Under the pieces are notes generated by a model. The model did no database searches, was not told the origin of the DNA, and worked only from the letters and a program-made list of their open reading frames with translations. Positions 24,693 through 33,715 of a DNA stretch of 64,000 nt are shown in pieces. A program made the translations under genes and the position numbers. The DNA lies in contig JBMNGP010000006.1 in assembly GCA_050949905.1 (NCBI GenBank), forward strand, positions 62,001-126,000, given 5' to 3'. Each line of letters starts with the position of its first letter. The stretch's first letter is position 1. This DNA is from DUML01 sp050949905 (GTDB lineage Bacteria; Bacillota; Desulfitobacteriia; Desulfitobacteriales; Syntrophobotulaceae).

Positions 24693-25871
24693 TCAGGCTA
24701 ATCCTAGGGATTTATTAAAACAATCTACAGCTAACTTAGGTTTTGCCAATTGTTCATAAACATTTCCTAAAAGAATCCAGGCCGCACTGTTATGTTTATT
24801 GCTACGAAGAATTTTCTCTAAAGTTGCGCGGGCTTCTTCCCAAAGACCTTTTTCGTAATAACAAGCCCCTAAATTATATAAAATGATTTCATTGGTAGGA
24901 CTGATTGCCAGCGCCTGGTTATAATATTCAATAGCTTTTCTGGAGCGTCCTAAACGGAAACAAACATACCCTAAATTATTCAACAACATTGCATCATTGC
25001 AATTCTGCAAATAGGCTTTTTTTAGAAGCTTGTAGGCTTGTTCGTCCTTGCCGTGCTTATGGTAAATTCCTCCGAGGTTGCATAAAGCCTCAAAGTTATC
25101 CGGCTCAGTTTTTAATACTTTTTGGAAAATCTTTTTGGCTCTTTTTAAATCTCCGTTCTCCGCATAACAGTAAGCTAACCGTGCCATTAAGTGAGTATTA
25201 CCCCCATACCTAATTGCTTTTTGAAAACATTCACTGGCAGCAGTTAACTTATCAAGCTTTAGCAGGATTTCAGCTTTTATTTCCCAGTATTCAGGGTTAT
25301 ACGGCTTTAGCTCGCAACAGCCGTTGAAACAGTTTAATGCTTCGCCATATTCACCATGAAAAAGGTATATACTGCCCAGACGATAAATAGTATCGGCATC
25401 CCTGGGGGATGATCTTAAGGACTTATTCAAACAAGTTATCGCTTCCTGCCATTCGCCAAGCTCTAACAGGCAATCAGCCTGTAAATTCCAGTATTCGCTT
25501 TTACTTGGTTCCCACTCCAAAGCATTTCTTAAATGATCCAGAGCGTCCTCAAGATTTCCTAAACCCTGACAGCAACGCGCTAACAGGAAATGAATCTGAC
25601 CCAATTGAGATTTGTTAGGATAGTGTTGCAAAGCTTCCTCAAGGTAATCCCTAGTCTGCTGGTAAACTTGGTAGTCAATTAACTTCTTCGCTTCGTCCAA
25701 ATATATTTTTTGAGGAAGCAACGCATGATTGAGAGTTGAAAGGAGTTTTTCTATTACCTTAGACTCATTACTTTGGTAAAGCCACCAATTAAGACGTACT
25801 CTACGAAGAACTTGTGTTCTGTCTTTCAACTGAATTTTGTCTTGAAGAGTAGAAATCAATGGATTATCCAC
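24693..25871 (-). CDS. TPR-repeat protein
   Basis: About eight to nine tetratricopeptide repeats fill residues 80 to the end (for example LGNLEDALDHLRNALEWEP and GRSRKAIEYYNQALAISP). The frame is open to 25967, but a GTG at 25871 has AAGGAG at proper spacing and gives 392 residues starting MDNPLISTLQ. There is no signal peptide, so it is cytoplasmic. TPR proteins act as binding scaffolds and the partner is unknown. It has its own terminator and is divergent from the lipoprotein gene. Confidence 0.8.
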   Translation of the reverse strand: MDNPLISTLQDKIQLKDRTQVLRRVRLNWWLYQSNESKVIEKLLSTLNHALLPQKIYLDEAKKLIDYQVYQQTRDYLEEALQHYPNKSQLGQIHFLLARCCQGLGNLEDALDHLRNALEWEPSKSEYWNLQADCLLELGEWQEAITCLNKSLRSSPRDADTIYRLGSIYLFHGEYGEALNCFNGCCELKPYNPEYWEIKAEILLKLDKLTAASECFQKAIRYGGNTHLMARLAYCYAENGDLKRAKKIFQKVLKTEPDNFEALCNLGGIYHKHGKDEQAYKLLKKAYLQNCNDAMLLNNLGYVCFRLGRSRKAIEYYNQALAISPTNEIILYNLGACYYEKGLWEEARATLEKILRSNKHNSAAWILLGNVYEQLAKPKLAVDCFNKSLGLA

Positions 25872-26033
25872 GTTCCAACACTCCTTTTTAGAGTAGAAGT
25901 TTATGGAATGTGTATTCTCTCTTTTTCTATGTTTTACCTCCAAAAACAGAACTGAACTAATCATCAAATTCTTTGCGAAAAAGATAATATCAAAAATAGT
26001 ATTTTTTTATTCGTTATTTATCTGCAAAAACTG

Positions 26034-26039
26034 TATAAT
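26034..26039 (+). promoter_or_regulatory. Possible -10 box of the PLD-like lipoprotein gene
   Basis: TATAAT at 26034-26039 sits 68 bases upstream of the start on the right strand. No good -35 is visible at 17 bases, so this is a weak call. Confidence 0.3.
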
Positions 26040-26106
26040 AAAAGTGAAGAATTATCTTCCTTTTTAATAATAAGTAGTCTTAAATTATTTCAAGAAGAGG
26101 TCATTT

Positions 26107-27141
26107 ATGTTTACCAAAAGATTTCTAACTATTCTGTTTGTATTGTTTTCCACTACTATAATGCTGTCCGGTTGTACAAATCTGCTGCCATTTTTCCAAA
26201 AAGAAGAACCGGAAAAAATCTCAAATCTAACGGCTAGTGCAGTTTGGTTTGATTCTCAAGAGATACGTTCCCAGACTATTCAACTGATCGAGAATGCCAA
26301 AGAAGCCATTTTTATTCAATTATCAGCTTTAAATGATCCGGAAATAATTAATTTACTGGTTAAGAAGTCTCATTCCGGTGTTGAGGTCAGAATTCTCCTG
26401 GATCAATGGCAGCGCGATAACACCGAAACGGTTAAAAACCTCAAAAATCAAAATGTTTCTGTGCAATACTATCCTGCTCAAAAAGGGCAGTACCATAGAG
26501 TGCGCTACTTAGTAATTGATTACCGGGTTAGTATTTTCTACTCTCAGGACTGGACCAGTAAAGGATTTGAAACCCATAGCATGGCGATCAAATTAACCGG
26601 AGATACAGCCTGGACAATGGCTAAATCCTTTAGAAACGAATGGGAGTATACAACTACATTGTCTCTAGATTTGCCTGAAGCAGTTGAGCTGCCGGAAGAT
26701 AATATTACTTATACAACCAATGCCGGCGTCAAACAGTTTATTTTAAGGGCTATAAACTCAGCAACTTCGGAAATTTTAGTTATAACCGAACAACTAAGTG
26801 ACCCTGATACTGTTCAAGCTCTAAAAGAAGCTAAAAACAGAGGGTGCAGCATTCAGCTGATCATAAGCCCATCCTGTGCTGTGGCTACCCCTAATACGAT
26901 CAAAGAGTTTCAAAATGCGGATATTGAATATAGATATTTTAATAACCCGGATAAACTTCCCATTGGTTATAATATCGGTATTATTGACCAGAAGTCTTTA
27001 CTTGTGACAAACTCTTCTTGGACTCATTATTCGTTTTTTATTAACCATGAAAGTGCTTTGATCATTCCCTCTCCTCAAGCAATTGAAAAAGTTAAGAGCT
27101 TATTTGAAGAGGAATGGCAACACGGCACATTACCACAGTAA
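26107..27141 (+). CDS. PLD-fold lipoprotein with degenerate catalytic motifs
   Basis: The 344-residue protein has a lipoprotein signal (basic MFTKR, hydrophobic core, lipobox LSGC at Cys23), so it should be anchored outside the membrane. Two phospholipase-D-like halves follow. The first has the EAIFIQLSALNDPEI and GVEVRILLDQWQ strands. Where HxKxxxxD is expected, it reads YHRVRYLVID with the His out of register and Arg at the Lys place. The second half has GYNIGIIDQKSLLVTNSSWT, lacking both His and Lys. Enzyme activity is therefore doubtful, and a binding role seems more likely. A strong AAGAGG site precedes the ATG. Confidence 0.75.
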   Translation: MFTKRFLTILFVLFSTTIMLSGCTNLLPFFQKEEPEKISNLTASAVWFDSQEIRSQTIQLIENAKEAIFIQLSALNDPEIINLLVKKSHSGVEVRILLDQWQRDNTETVKNLKNQNVSVQYYPAQKGQYHRVRYLVIDYRVSIFYSQDWTSKGFETHSMAIKLTGDTAWTMAKSFRNEWEYTTTLSLDLPEAVELPEDNITYTTNAGVKQFILRAINSATSEILVITEQLSDPDTVQALKEAKNRGCSIQLIISPSCAVATPNTIKEFQNADIEYRYFNNPDKLPIGYNIGIIDQKSLLVTNSSWTHYSFFINHESALIIPSPQAIEKVKSLFEEEWQHGTLPQ

Positions 27142-27189
27142 TTAGATGAAAAAAAACTGATACCATAAGAGTAGCCAAATGAATTAACA

Positions 27190-27238
27190 AAGGGCTGTTG
27201 CACTGACCAACTAAGGTTGATAATATGCAACAGCCCTT
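27190..27238. terminator. 13-bp perfect hairpin after the PLD-like gene
   Basis: AAGGGCTGTTGCA (27190-27202) and TGCAACAGCCCTT (27226-27238) are exact complements. No T-run follows on the plus strand, but the minus strand has TTTGTT. It may end transcription from both sides, or be a repeat element end. Confidence 0.55.
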
Positions 27239-27478
27239 CCCGCTTTGCCGTTAGATTTCTGGTTTTCTGACCCTGCTCTCGCAAGGTGGGAACTTAGTCA
27301 GATCTATCCATCTACTTTCAAGAAGAAAGCTTGATGTACACAACCCGACATAATCAGTACCCGATTAAATAATAGGATCAAAACCTAGATAATCCATACA
27401 AACAAAGCAGCTTAATACCATTATATCACTAGTTTTAAGTATATTCCTCTAGAAACGACTGGAAAATTAATATTTATG
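27239..27478. other. Intergenic region, no gene seen
   Basis: It holds a weak CTGAC...GTCAG pair at about 27268-27302 enclosing a CCT/AGG pair. No riboswitch class or coding frame was recognised. Confidence 0.3.
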
Positions 27479-27913
27479 TTAGTTTACTTTATCTTCCACT
27501 TCCGCCAGCCTGTCCAGTATTACCGAAATAGTCATTTCCTGAGTTCTAACCCTTTGTCTCAGTTGTTCAATAAGATTGGACATATTTTTAAGCTGACAGA
27601 CCAATAACTGAGTATTAACTTCATCCGGATCTAAAACATCTCTATTTTTAAGGTTAAGGCTATCTTTAGAATTATTATCCTTATTATTTAAGAGATATCT
27701 AAATCGACCATAGCGAGTATTTCTTCCTTGGCTCACCTGGATTATGCCATCCTTTTCAAGGATTTGAATAGCTTTTTTAAGAGTAATACTGGCCACGCCC
27801 GTTTCACGCTGTATCTCGGAGTACGCAATCTCAAATTCAATTTCATCGTGTTTTTTTGACGTTTTATCAAAAAAATCCATGAACTTTTTATAAGTCTTGT
27901 CCTTCAACTTCAA
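27479..27913 (-). CDS. Winged-helix and coiled-coil protein, unknown function
   Basis: The 144-residue protein has a winged HTH at about 25-70 (IAYSEIQRETGVASITLKKA is the helix-turn-helix, then ILEKDGIIQVSQGRNTRYGRFRYLL as wing). A polar linker follows, then a heptad-rich helix at about 103-142 (LLVCQLKNMSNLIEQLRQRVRT) that should dimerise. This looks like a transcription factor or plasmid-replication-type DNA-binding protein. There is no ligand domain. It stands alone, with panB 111 bases downstream (lower coordinates belong to no gene). Confidence 0.65.
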   Translation of the reverse strand: MKLKDKTYKKFMDFFDKTSKKHDEIEFEIAYSEIQRETGVASITLKKAIQILEKDGIIQVSQGRNTRYGRFRYLLNNKDNNSKDSLNLKNRDVLDPDEVNTQLLVCQLKNMSNLIEQLRQRVRTQEMTISVILDRLAEVEDKVN

Positions 27914-28024
27914 ATTGGTTCATCCTTCCGCTAAAATTAAATATTCATATTCATGTTTTTATATTATAACATAAATAAATGCTTTTTTTCTCAATACAAT
28001 TAAAAAAATATATTTATTATTTTG

Positions 28025-28861
28025 CTATTTATCCCCATATAATCTAGTTAATACTTCTTCATTTAAGGAAAAAGAATGTTCCGCAGAAGGAAAAACTGAA
28101 TCTTTGACATCTTTACAGTACTGCTTAACTGCAATATCTATTTTTTCTGCCAAACTTTCATACTGTTTAACAAACTTAGGTACAAACCTGTCGAAAAGAC
28201 CAACCAAATCATGAAAAACAAGCACTTGCCCGCTACATTTATTCCCGGCACCAATACCTATGGTCGGAATGCTAATTTCTTCAGTAATCTTCTCAGCTAA
28301 AATTGAAGGAATTGCTTCTAAGGTCAGCATTATCGCTCCAGCATTAGCAATAGCCTGAGCATCTTGCCTCAGCTTATTAGCACTATCCAAATCTTTCCCC
28401 TGTACTTTGAAACCACCTAACTGCGCTGCAGTTTGAGGAGTTAGACCAATATGACCGACCACAGGAATCCCACTTCTAGTTAAAAAGGCAACAATTTCCG
28501 AGTAATCTTGTCCACCTTCAAGTTTTACCGCATCCGCACCGCCTTCTTGAATAAGCCGGCCGGCATTACACAAAGCATCTTGAGGAGTGGCATAACTTAA
28601 ATAGGGTAAATCAACTACTACAAAGGTATTGGGTGCCCCTCTTCTGACTGCTTTGGCGTGATGAAGCATATCTTCCATAGTTACCGGTACAGTGGATTCA
28701 TACCCCAATACAACCATGCCTAGGGAATCGCCAACCAAAATTGTGTCTACTCCTGCTTTTTCCAAAATTTTAGCTGTTGGATAATCGTAAGCAGTTAGCA
28801 TGGTAATTTTTTTGCCTTGTGCAGCCATAGCCTTTAATTCGGGAATAGATTTTTTTTTCAT
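28025..28861 (-). CDS. panB: Ketopantoate hydroxymethyltransferase
   Basis: The 278-residue TIM-barrel enzyme adds a hydroxymethyl group from methylene-tetrahydrofolate to ketoisovalerate, the first step to pantothenate and CoA. Signatures are MLTAYDYPTAKILEKAGVD, LVGDSLGMVVLGYE-like, the Mg site VGDSLG, and GHIGLTPQTAAQLGGFKVQG. IGIGAGNKCSGQVLVFHD completes the active site. panC and panD are not next to it. Ketoisovalerate could come from the branched-chain pathway begun by ilvBN elsewhere in the window. Confidence 0.96.
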   Translation of the reverse strand: MKKKSIPELKAMAAQGKKITMLTAYDYPTAKILEKAGVDTILVGDSLGMVVLGYESTVPVTMEDMLHHAKAVRRGAPNTFVVVDLPYLSYATPQDALCNAGRLIQEGGADAVKLEGGQDYSEIVAFLTRSGIPVVGHIGLTPQTAAQLGGFKVQGKDLDSANKLRQDAQAIANAGAIMLTLEAIPSILAEKITEEISIPTIGIGAGNKCSGQVLVFHDLVGLFDRFVPKFVKQYESLAEKIDIAVKQYCKDVKDSVFPSAEHSFSLNEEVLTRLYGDK

Positions 28862-28996
28862 ATTAAAACCCAGCCTCCTAATACTTTTAGAATACCAATT
28901 AAAGTTAAATTTTAGCCGGACCTAAGGCATAAGAAACCTTGGTCAGGCATAATTTGTATTAGCAAAAATACATGGTAACAAAAAGGAGGATATTCC

Positions 28997-29365
28997 ATGT
29001 CAAAATCCTTTAAGATAACCAATGTTCTAAAGGGTATTCTTATAGCAGTTATTCTCTCTTTCGTACTTACCTTGCTGCTAAGTTTAATTTATCATTTTAC
29101 TTCTTTACAGGAATCTGTAGTGCATTCTTTAGTAATTGCCGGGGTAAGTATTTTAGCCGCCAGCTTTTATATAGCTTTTCATTGCGGTTCTAAAGGCCTT
29201 TATTATGGGCTAACAATTGGTTTCGGATTCTTTTTACTTAATTTGGCAGTATATTACATCTTTTATGCTGGGGATCCTTCCTGGAAAATGATCTTGTCCA
29301 AGTTAGCTTTAAGTATATTAGCCGGGTCAATCGGCGGCACAATTGGAGCAATTCTCAAAAGATAA
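28997..29365 (+). CDS. TIGR04086-family four-span membrane protein
   Basis: The 122-residue protein has four hydrophobic segments. Residues 9-31, 42-60, 68-88 and 98-118 fit the TIGR04086 layout, including the glycine-rich end LAGSIGGTIGAILKR. The function is unknown; the family is widespread in Clostridia. AAAAGGAGG is seen ahead of the start. It is convergent with the FtsA-like gene. Confidence 0.75.
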   Translation: MSKSFKITNVLKGILIAVILSFVLTLLLSLIYHFTSLQESVVHSLVIAGVSILAASFYIAFHCGSKGLYYGLTIGFGFFLLNLAVYYIFYAGDPSWKMILSKLALSILAGSIGGTIGAILKR

Positions 29366-29407
29366 TGTCACCCCTCGGCCAACTAAGTGAGCTTAAATAC
29401 ATAATAA

Positions 29408-31537
29408 TCATACTACTCTCTCTCTCTGCTGTCCAATGACCCATTTGATAATTATCCGATCTCCTTGAGTTAATGGTGTAGTGAATTCAGCCGCCTTTCC
29501 ATTAACAAGCATTTCCAAGCGCCCGCCTGGAATAGCTTGCTCTGTAAGATTCAGGTAAGGAAAAAGTTCTGAAAGAATGGGTTTGCGGCTAAATCCCTCA
29601 ACAATTAATTCCATGCCATCAAATACTTCTTCATCTGGAGAGAGTATTTTTCCCTTTGAGATTACCCTCTCTTGCTGGGGAGGCAGCAAAAATTCCTGGC
29701 CATTAACCGTAAAAATCATTGGCTCTGGTTTTAGTTGCAGGTCTTTAATCGTAATTCTTTTTTCCGTAACCTCTATTTCATCATAATCCTTGATAAGATA
29801 ATCCGCTGTCTCAATTTGGCCATTAACTTTAATAACTAAATCTGAGGTTATTTCTCGAACATGATTATTAACCTTAATAACTTTTTTTTGGTCTGTTTTA
29901 AGGTTTATTCCCTTTGTTTTAAGAAAACTATGGAGTGTCGTATCACCTAGGAAAGTTATTTTGGAACCGTCTACCAACCAATCCTCGGCATCGGCAATTA
30001 TATCATTGACATAAATTACGGGTTTAAATTCTTCTTGAACCCCATTCCAGACAATTGTTTTACTGGGGGAAAATGATATTACATCTTTAAGCTGTGCTTT
30101 GGCGTCAGTACCGGTAGATCCGGGAACAAATTGGACACAATCATTGGGCTTTAAGTTTTGTTCCAATTTAGCTGGCTGGCCATTAACTGTTATTTGAGCC
30201 GGCTTACCTAATCCACCTTTTAAGACTTTGAGCTCTCCGTTTAAGTAATAGATTAAAGCTGCACCCGGCCGGCCAAGAAATGTCCGAGGGTGTATTCCTG
30301 CTGACAGCAGTGCTTCTGCCACAGTAACTAACTTTAATTCAAATAAAGGAATGTTAACGCCATTGACCCTAACGGAGTAATATTTCAGACCATTGCCATC
30401 CAAAGCATTTATCCCAATACCTAAGGAAGTTATGACATCAGAACCTGTTAAATTGGTTTCTTCTCCCCAAACTTTGCTTATTCTTTCCCTGACTTGAATT
30501 CCAATCCTGGAGCGCGGTATATCTAATACACTGGAAAGAAATTCGCTGAGAAGGGGTGTAAGACTGCCGCCCCCCACTAAAATAACTGCCTGTGGTTTAC
30601 CTTCATTTAATTTTAGAATTTCTTGGGCAATTCTTTCAGCCATTGTCTGGACGGTTGGTTGGATTACTTCTAAAATAGCGGAAATAGGATAAACAGTTAT
30701 TTCCCCAAAAAAGTTTTTTATAGCAATTTCCTGTTGACTAGTAATTGCTTTTTTAACTTTTTCTCCTTCCTGAAAGTCGAGGAAAAAGTGGGCACAAATT
30801 TGTTCTGTTACCTCATCACCCGCTATCGGAACCATGCCATAGGTAAAGAAGGAACCATCTTTAGTAATAGCTATATCAGATGTACCGGCGCCAATGTCAA
30901 CCAAGGCTAAATTAAGTCTGCGCATATCAGGAGGAATAGCAGCTTGACCAGCGGCAATAGGCTCTAAGGTCAAACTGGCCATTTCTAATTCAGCCCTTTC
31001 TAAGACTGCGACTAAACCATCGACGACAGTTCTGGGAAGAAAAGTAGCAACTACAGTAATTTCAGCTTTTTTCCCCCTTTGCCCAACCAAGGAGGTTAAG
31101 GACTGGCCTTCCAATTCTTGCTTAACCGTACTATAACCGACACAATATGGGTAACTGCTGTCCATTTCCGCAGAAGTTGCTTTGGTCATGGCTTCTTGCA
31201 GTGCTTCCATTTCCAGAGACAAGACGTCCTGTCTTTCCCAGCGCATTGGGAATGCCTCTTCTCTGAAAGCTTTCCCGGTTTCGGTACGCAAGGTTCTTCC
31301 TGCAGCAGCAACAGCAACCTTTTGTAGCCTTATTCCAGTCTTTTGTTCCAGCTCTTCTCTAATTTCTCGGACCGTTTTGGCCGCTTCATCGACATCATGC
31401 ACTTGGCCGTCAAACATTGCCCTCTGGCTATGCTCAACCCTTGTGCCGGCGATAATTTCATATCCTTGGTCTTTTTTTTGCATTACCAACCCGATTACTA
31501 CCCTTGTTCCAATATCTAAAACAAAAATCGGCTCCAT
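29408..31537 (-). CDS. FtsA/PilM-like ASKHA protein with C-terminal VNG repeats
   Basis: The 709-residue protein has an actin-like ATPase domain in residues 1-380. The phosphate motifs are VLDIGTRVVIG at 6-16, LALVDIGAGTSDIAI at 210-224 and VGGGSLTPLLSE at 321-332, with a FtsA-like SHS2 insert. The last 320 residues contain recurring VNG motifs near 391, 451, 571, 611 and 678, each followed by short beta-rich segments ending in D/G-D-x-I/V, suggestive of small beta-grasp units. It lacks the amphipathic membrane tail of FtsA. It is probably a cell-division or envelope scaffold; the exact role is unknown. It sits just after pfkA. Confidence 0.75.
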   Translation of the reverse strand: MEPIFVLDIGTRVVIGLVMQKKDQGYEIIAGTRVEHSQRAMFDGQVHDVDEAAKTVREIREELEQKTGIRLQKVAVAAAGRTLRTETGKAFREEAFPMRWERQDVLSLEMEALQEAMTKATSAEMDSSYPYCVGYSTVKQELEGQSLTSLVGQRGKKAEITVVATFLPRTVVDGLVAVLERAELEMASLTLEPIAAGQAAIPPDMRRLNLALVDIGAGTSDIAITKDGSFFTYGMVPIAGDEVTEQICAHFFLDFQEGEKVKKAITSQQEIAIKNFFGEITVYPISAILEVIQPTVQTMAERIAQEILKLNEGKPQAVILVGGGSLTPLLSEFLSSVLDIPRSRIGIQVRERISKVWGEETNLTGSDVITSLGIGINALDGNGLKYYSVRVNGVNIPLFELKLVTVAEALLSAGIHPRTFLGRPGAALIYYLNGELKVLKGGLGKPAQITVNGQPAKLEQNLKPNDCVQFVPGSTGTDAKAQLKDVISFSPSKTIVWNGVQEEFKPVIYVNDIIADAEDWLVDGSKITFLGDTTLHSFLKTKGINLKTDQKKVIKVNNHVREITSDLVIKVNGQIETADYLIKDYDEIEVTEKRITIKDLQLKPEPMIFTVNGQEFLLPPQQERVISKGKILSPDEEVFDGMELIVEGFSRKPILSELFPYLNLTEQAIPGGRLEMLVNGKAAEFTTPLTQGDRIIIKWVIGQQRERVV

Positions 31538-31571
31538 TTCTCCTCACCCCTTAGACCATCCAAGAAAATTC

Positions 31572-32540
31572 TTAAATAGCAAGCTCACTTGCCAAGTTAT
31601 AGAGCTTAAAATTAAATGGCTCTTTGGGTCCAAAAGCTGCACTTAGAGGTTTAGCAACGACTTCATTATGCGAAAAAGAAATCATAACTTCCGATTTACC
31701 TTCCAAAAGAACCTCAACGGCTTTAGCGCCCATCATTGCTCCCAGCAAAGAATCGAAAGCCGATGGTGAACCGCCTCTTTGAATATGCCCCAGAATCGTA
31801 ACCCTATTGTCGAAACCGGAATATTCCTTTAGCTTCTTAGCAATTTGCCAAATGTCCCCTACTCCTTCGGCTGCGATAATGATACTATGATTCTTGCCCC
31901 GTCGGAAACCTCTTAATAGTTTTTCACTGATCTCTTGTAAATCAAAGGGAACTTCAGGAAGCAAGATAGATTCAGCCCCGATAGCTAGTCCTGATCTTAG
32001 AGCAATCGCCCCGCAGTTTCTTCCCATAACCTCGACAATAAAAGCTCTTTCATGGGAGGTAGCAGTATCTCTTAATTTACTGACTGCTTCCACTACAGTA
32101 TTTACCGCCGTATCATAGCCAATTGTTAAGTCAGTCCCTACAATATCATTATCAATAGTACCTGGTATTCCGATTATCCGAATACCATATTGGGTAAGAG
32201 TAAGAGCACCCCGGTAAGAGCCGTCTCCCCCAATTACTACCAGAGCATCGATGCCCTTCTCCAGCAATTGTTGAGCGGCTTTTTTTTGCCCAGTCTCTTT
32301 AAACATCTCCGGGCACCTGGCGCTCTTTAAAATGGTTCCACCTCTATGGATGATATCCGCAACCGAACCCAGTTCCATCTCTTTAATTTCGCCGTTAATC
32401 AGCCCTTCATAGCCATGATAGACACCATAGACCTTCAAATTGTGATAAATTCCTTTGCGGACAACTGCTCTAATGGCTGAATTCATACCTGGGGCGTCTC
32501 CCCCACTTGTTAAGACCGCAATTTTATTATTTAAAGACAC
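31572..32540 (-). CDS. pfkA: 6-phosphofructokinase
   Basis: The 322-residue ATP-dependent enzyme phosphorylates fructose 6-phosphate, the committed step of glycolysis. Motifs are LTSGGDAPGMNSAIRAVVR, VVIGGDGSYRGA, GIPGTIDNDIVGTD (catalytic Asp), and EVMGRNCGAIAL. The effector and substrate loop GHIQRGGSPSAFD is intact. It is 35 bases upstream of the FtsA-like gene and 36 bases downstream of the DnaA-like gene, a tight cluster on the minus strand. Confidence 0.97.
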   Translation of the reverse strand: MSLNNKIAVLTSGGDAPGMNSAIRAVVRKGIYHNLKVYGVYHGYEGLINGEIKEMELGSVADIIHRGGTILKSARCPEMFKETGQKKAAQQLLEKGIDALVVIGGDGSYRGALTLTQYGIRIIGIPGTIDNDIVGTDLTIGYDTAVNTVVEAVSKLRDTATSHERAFIVEVMGRNCGAIALRSGLAIGAESILLPEVPFDLQEISEKLLRGFRRGKNHSIIIAAEGVGDIWQIAKKLKEYSGFDNRVTILGHIQRGGSPSAFDSLLGAMMGAKAVEVLLEGKSEVMISFSHNEVVAKPLSAAFGPKEPFNFKLYNLASELAI

Positions 32541-32576
32541 TTTATCACCCCACTTAAACCTTATCCTTGCCGAAAA

Positions 32577-33554
32577 TCATTGTGGCCCGTTTAACTGATT
32601 ATACAATTTTTGACATAGAGTATCAAATGTCTCTATGTTTTCTGCTTTGTACTTTTGGCATCTAGACTCAAAACCACTTAGGCGTTTTTGAAAATATCCG
32701 GCAATTTTTTTATAGTCTTTAGTAAAGATTTCGTGTATTAAATTATAGAGCATATATCTGGCTTGAACATGGTTTGCTTTTTTGGAGCTTCCTAAAATAT
32801 CCTTGGATTCTAATTCGTAGTATCTTAGAAGCAGAGGCATGACAAGATTAATAACTTGAACCATATTTAGATCCTTAGAAGCGAAGTTTTCGGTGTTAAT
32901 CTTGTTAGCCAACTTGTCCTCTTGGCATGCAGAGTGCTTAAGGACTTTATCGACTGCTTCCACTGCTTCTTTAAGGTTAATATAATTCAAATTAAATTTG
33001 GGCTCGAACAGGTTAAATGGATTGAGAGAATCTAAGTTAAGTTGATTACAAGAATCTAAATAATAATTAATAAAGTTTTTAATCTCTTCGGGTGTTGGCT
33101 GGTTTAAGCGGATAATCAAACCACTGTTTAAACGTGAGGCAAAGCGAGTACCCAGAAATTCAAAAGAAAATTTATCACCCTCATAAGTTATAACTGTCTT
33201 GCCACCCTGAGCGATTATGGTATCTAGGGTGTGAAACAATTCTTCAATTGTCTTCTTTTTCCCTTGAAGTAAATTGATATTATCAAACAGCAACAGTTTA
33301 GAACTACGGAAATACTTGCGAAATTGACTTAACTCCCCACTATAAGCAGCATAAGAATATTTAGAAGTATATTTAAGAGCATCAATCAAAATTGTATTTT
33401 TGACCTTGTTTTGATTCTGCCTGAAAAGATGTTCTAGAAAAGTCGATTTTCCCAAGCCCTCTGTCCCAAGAATCACAGTAATATTTGGCACACTAAAAAA
33501 GTTGAATTTATCAACAAACTGATAAGCGAGGCGATTAAAACTACTAACAAACAC
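32577..33554 (-). CDS. DnaA-like AAA+ ATPase without the DNA-binding signature
   Basis: The 325-residue protein has a DnaA-type AAA+ core: Walker A GTEGLGKST at 30-38, Walker B LLLFDNINLL at 87-96, and a box-VIII-like GTRFASRLNSGLIIRLNQPT at 135-154. The C-terminus (258-296, KKANHVQARYMLYNLIHEIF...KKIAGYF) resembles the start of DnaA domain IV, but the DHTTV-type DnaA signature is missing and replaced by a charged helix. An N-terminal DnaA domain I is absent. It may be a Hda-like regulator of replication initiation; this is inference. GTG start with GGGAGG eight bases upstream. Confidence 0.65.
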   Translation of the reverse strand: MFVSSFNRLAYQFVDKFNFFSVPNITVILGTEGLGKSTFLEHLFRQNQNKVKNTILIDALKYTSKYSYAAYSGELSQFRKYFRSSKLLLFDNINLLQGKKKTIEELFHTLDTIIAQGGKTVITYEGDKFSFEFLGTRFASRLNSGLIIRLNQPTPEEIKNFINYYLDSCNQLNLDSLNPFNLFEPKFNLNYINLKEAVEAVDKVLKHSACQEDKLANKINTENFASKDLNMVQVINLVMPLLLRYYELESKDILGSSKKANHVQARYMLYNLIHEIFTKDYKKIAGYFQKRLSGFESRCQKYKAENIETFDTLCQKLYNQLNGPQ

Positions 33555-33654
33555 TTCTGAGGCCTCCCAGATATTTTCAAAATACAGTAGGGTAACTACC
33601 TATAACACCTAGATGCTAAAAAGATGAAATGGACGCAAAGGCTTATTTTAAGCA

Positions 33655-33684
33655 ACTAAGGTTCAGATCACTCTGAACCTTAGT
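33655..33684 (-). terminator. Terminator-like hairpin after glnA
   Basis: ACTAAGGTTCAGA (33655-33667) and TCTGAACCTTAGT (33672-33684) are exact 13-base complements with a 4-base loop. The T-run on the minus strand is weak. Confidence 0.6.
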
Positions 33685-33715
33685 AGTTCTTAGCAGATTA
33701 CCGTAATAAGTATTA

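Noticed and set aside
27239..27478. Riboswitch downstream of the PLD-like gene
   Set aside because: Only a weak CTGAC/GTCAG pair was found and no known class motif.
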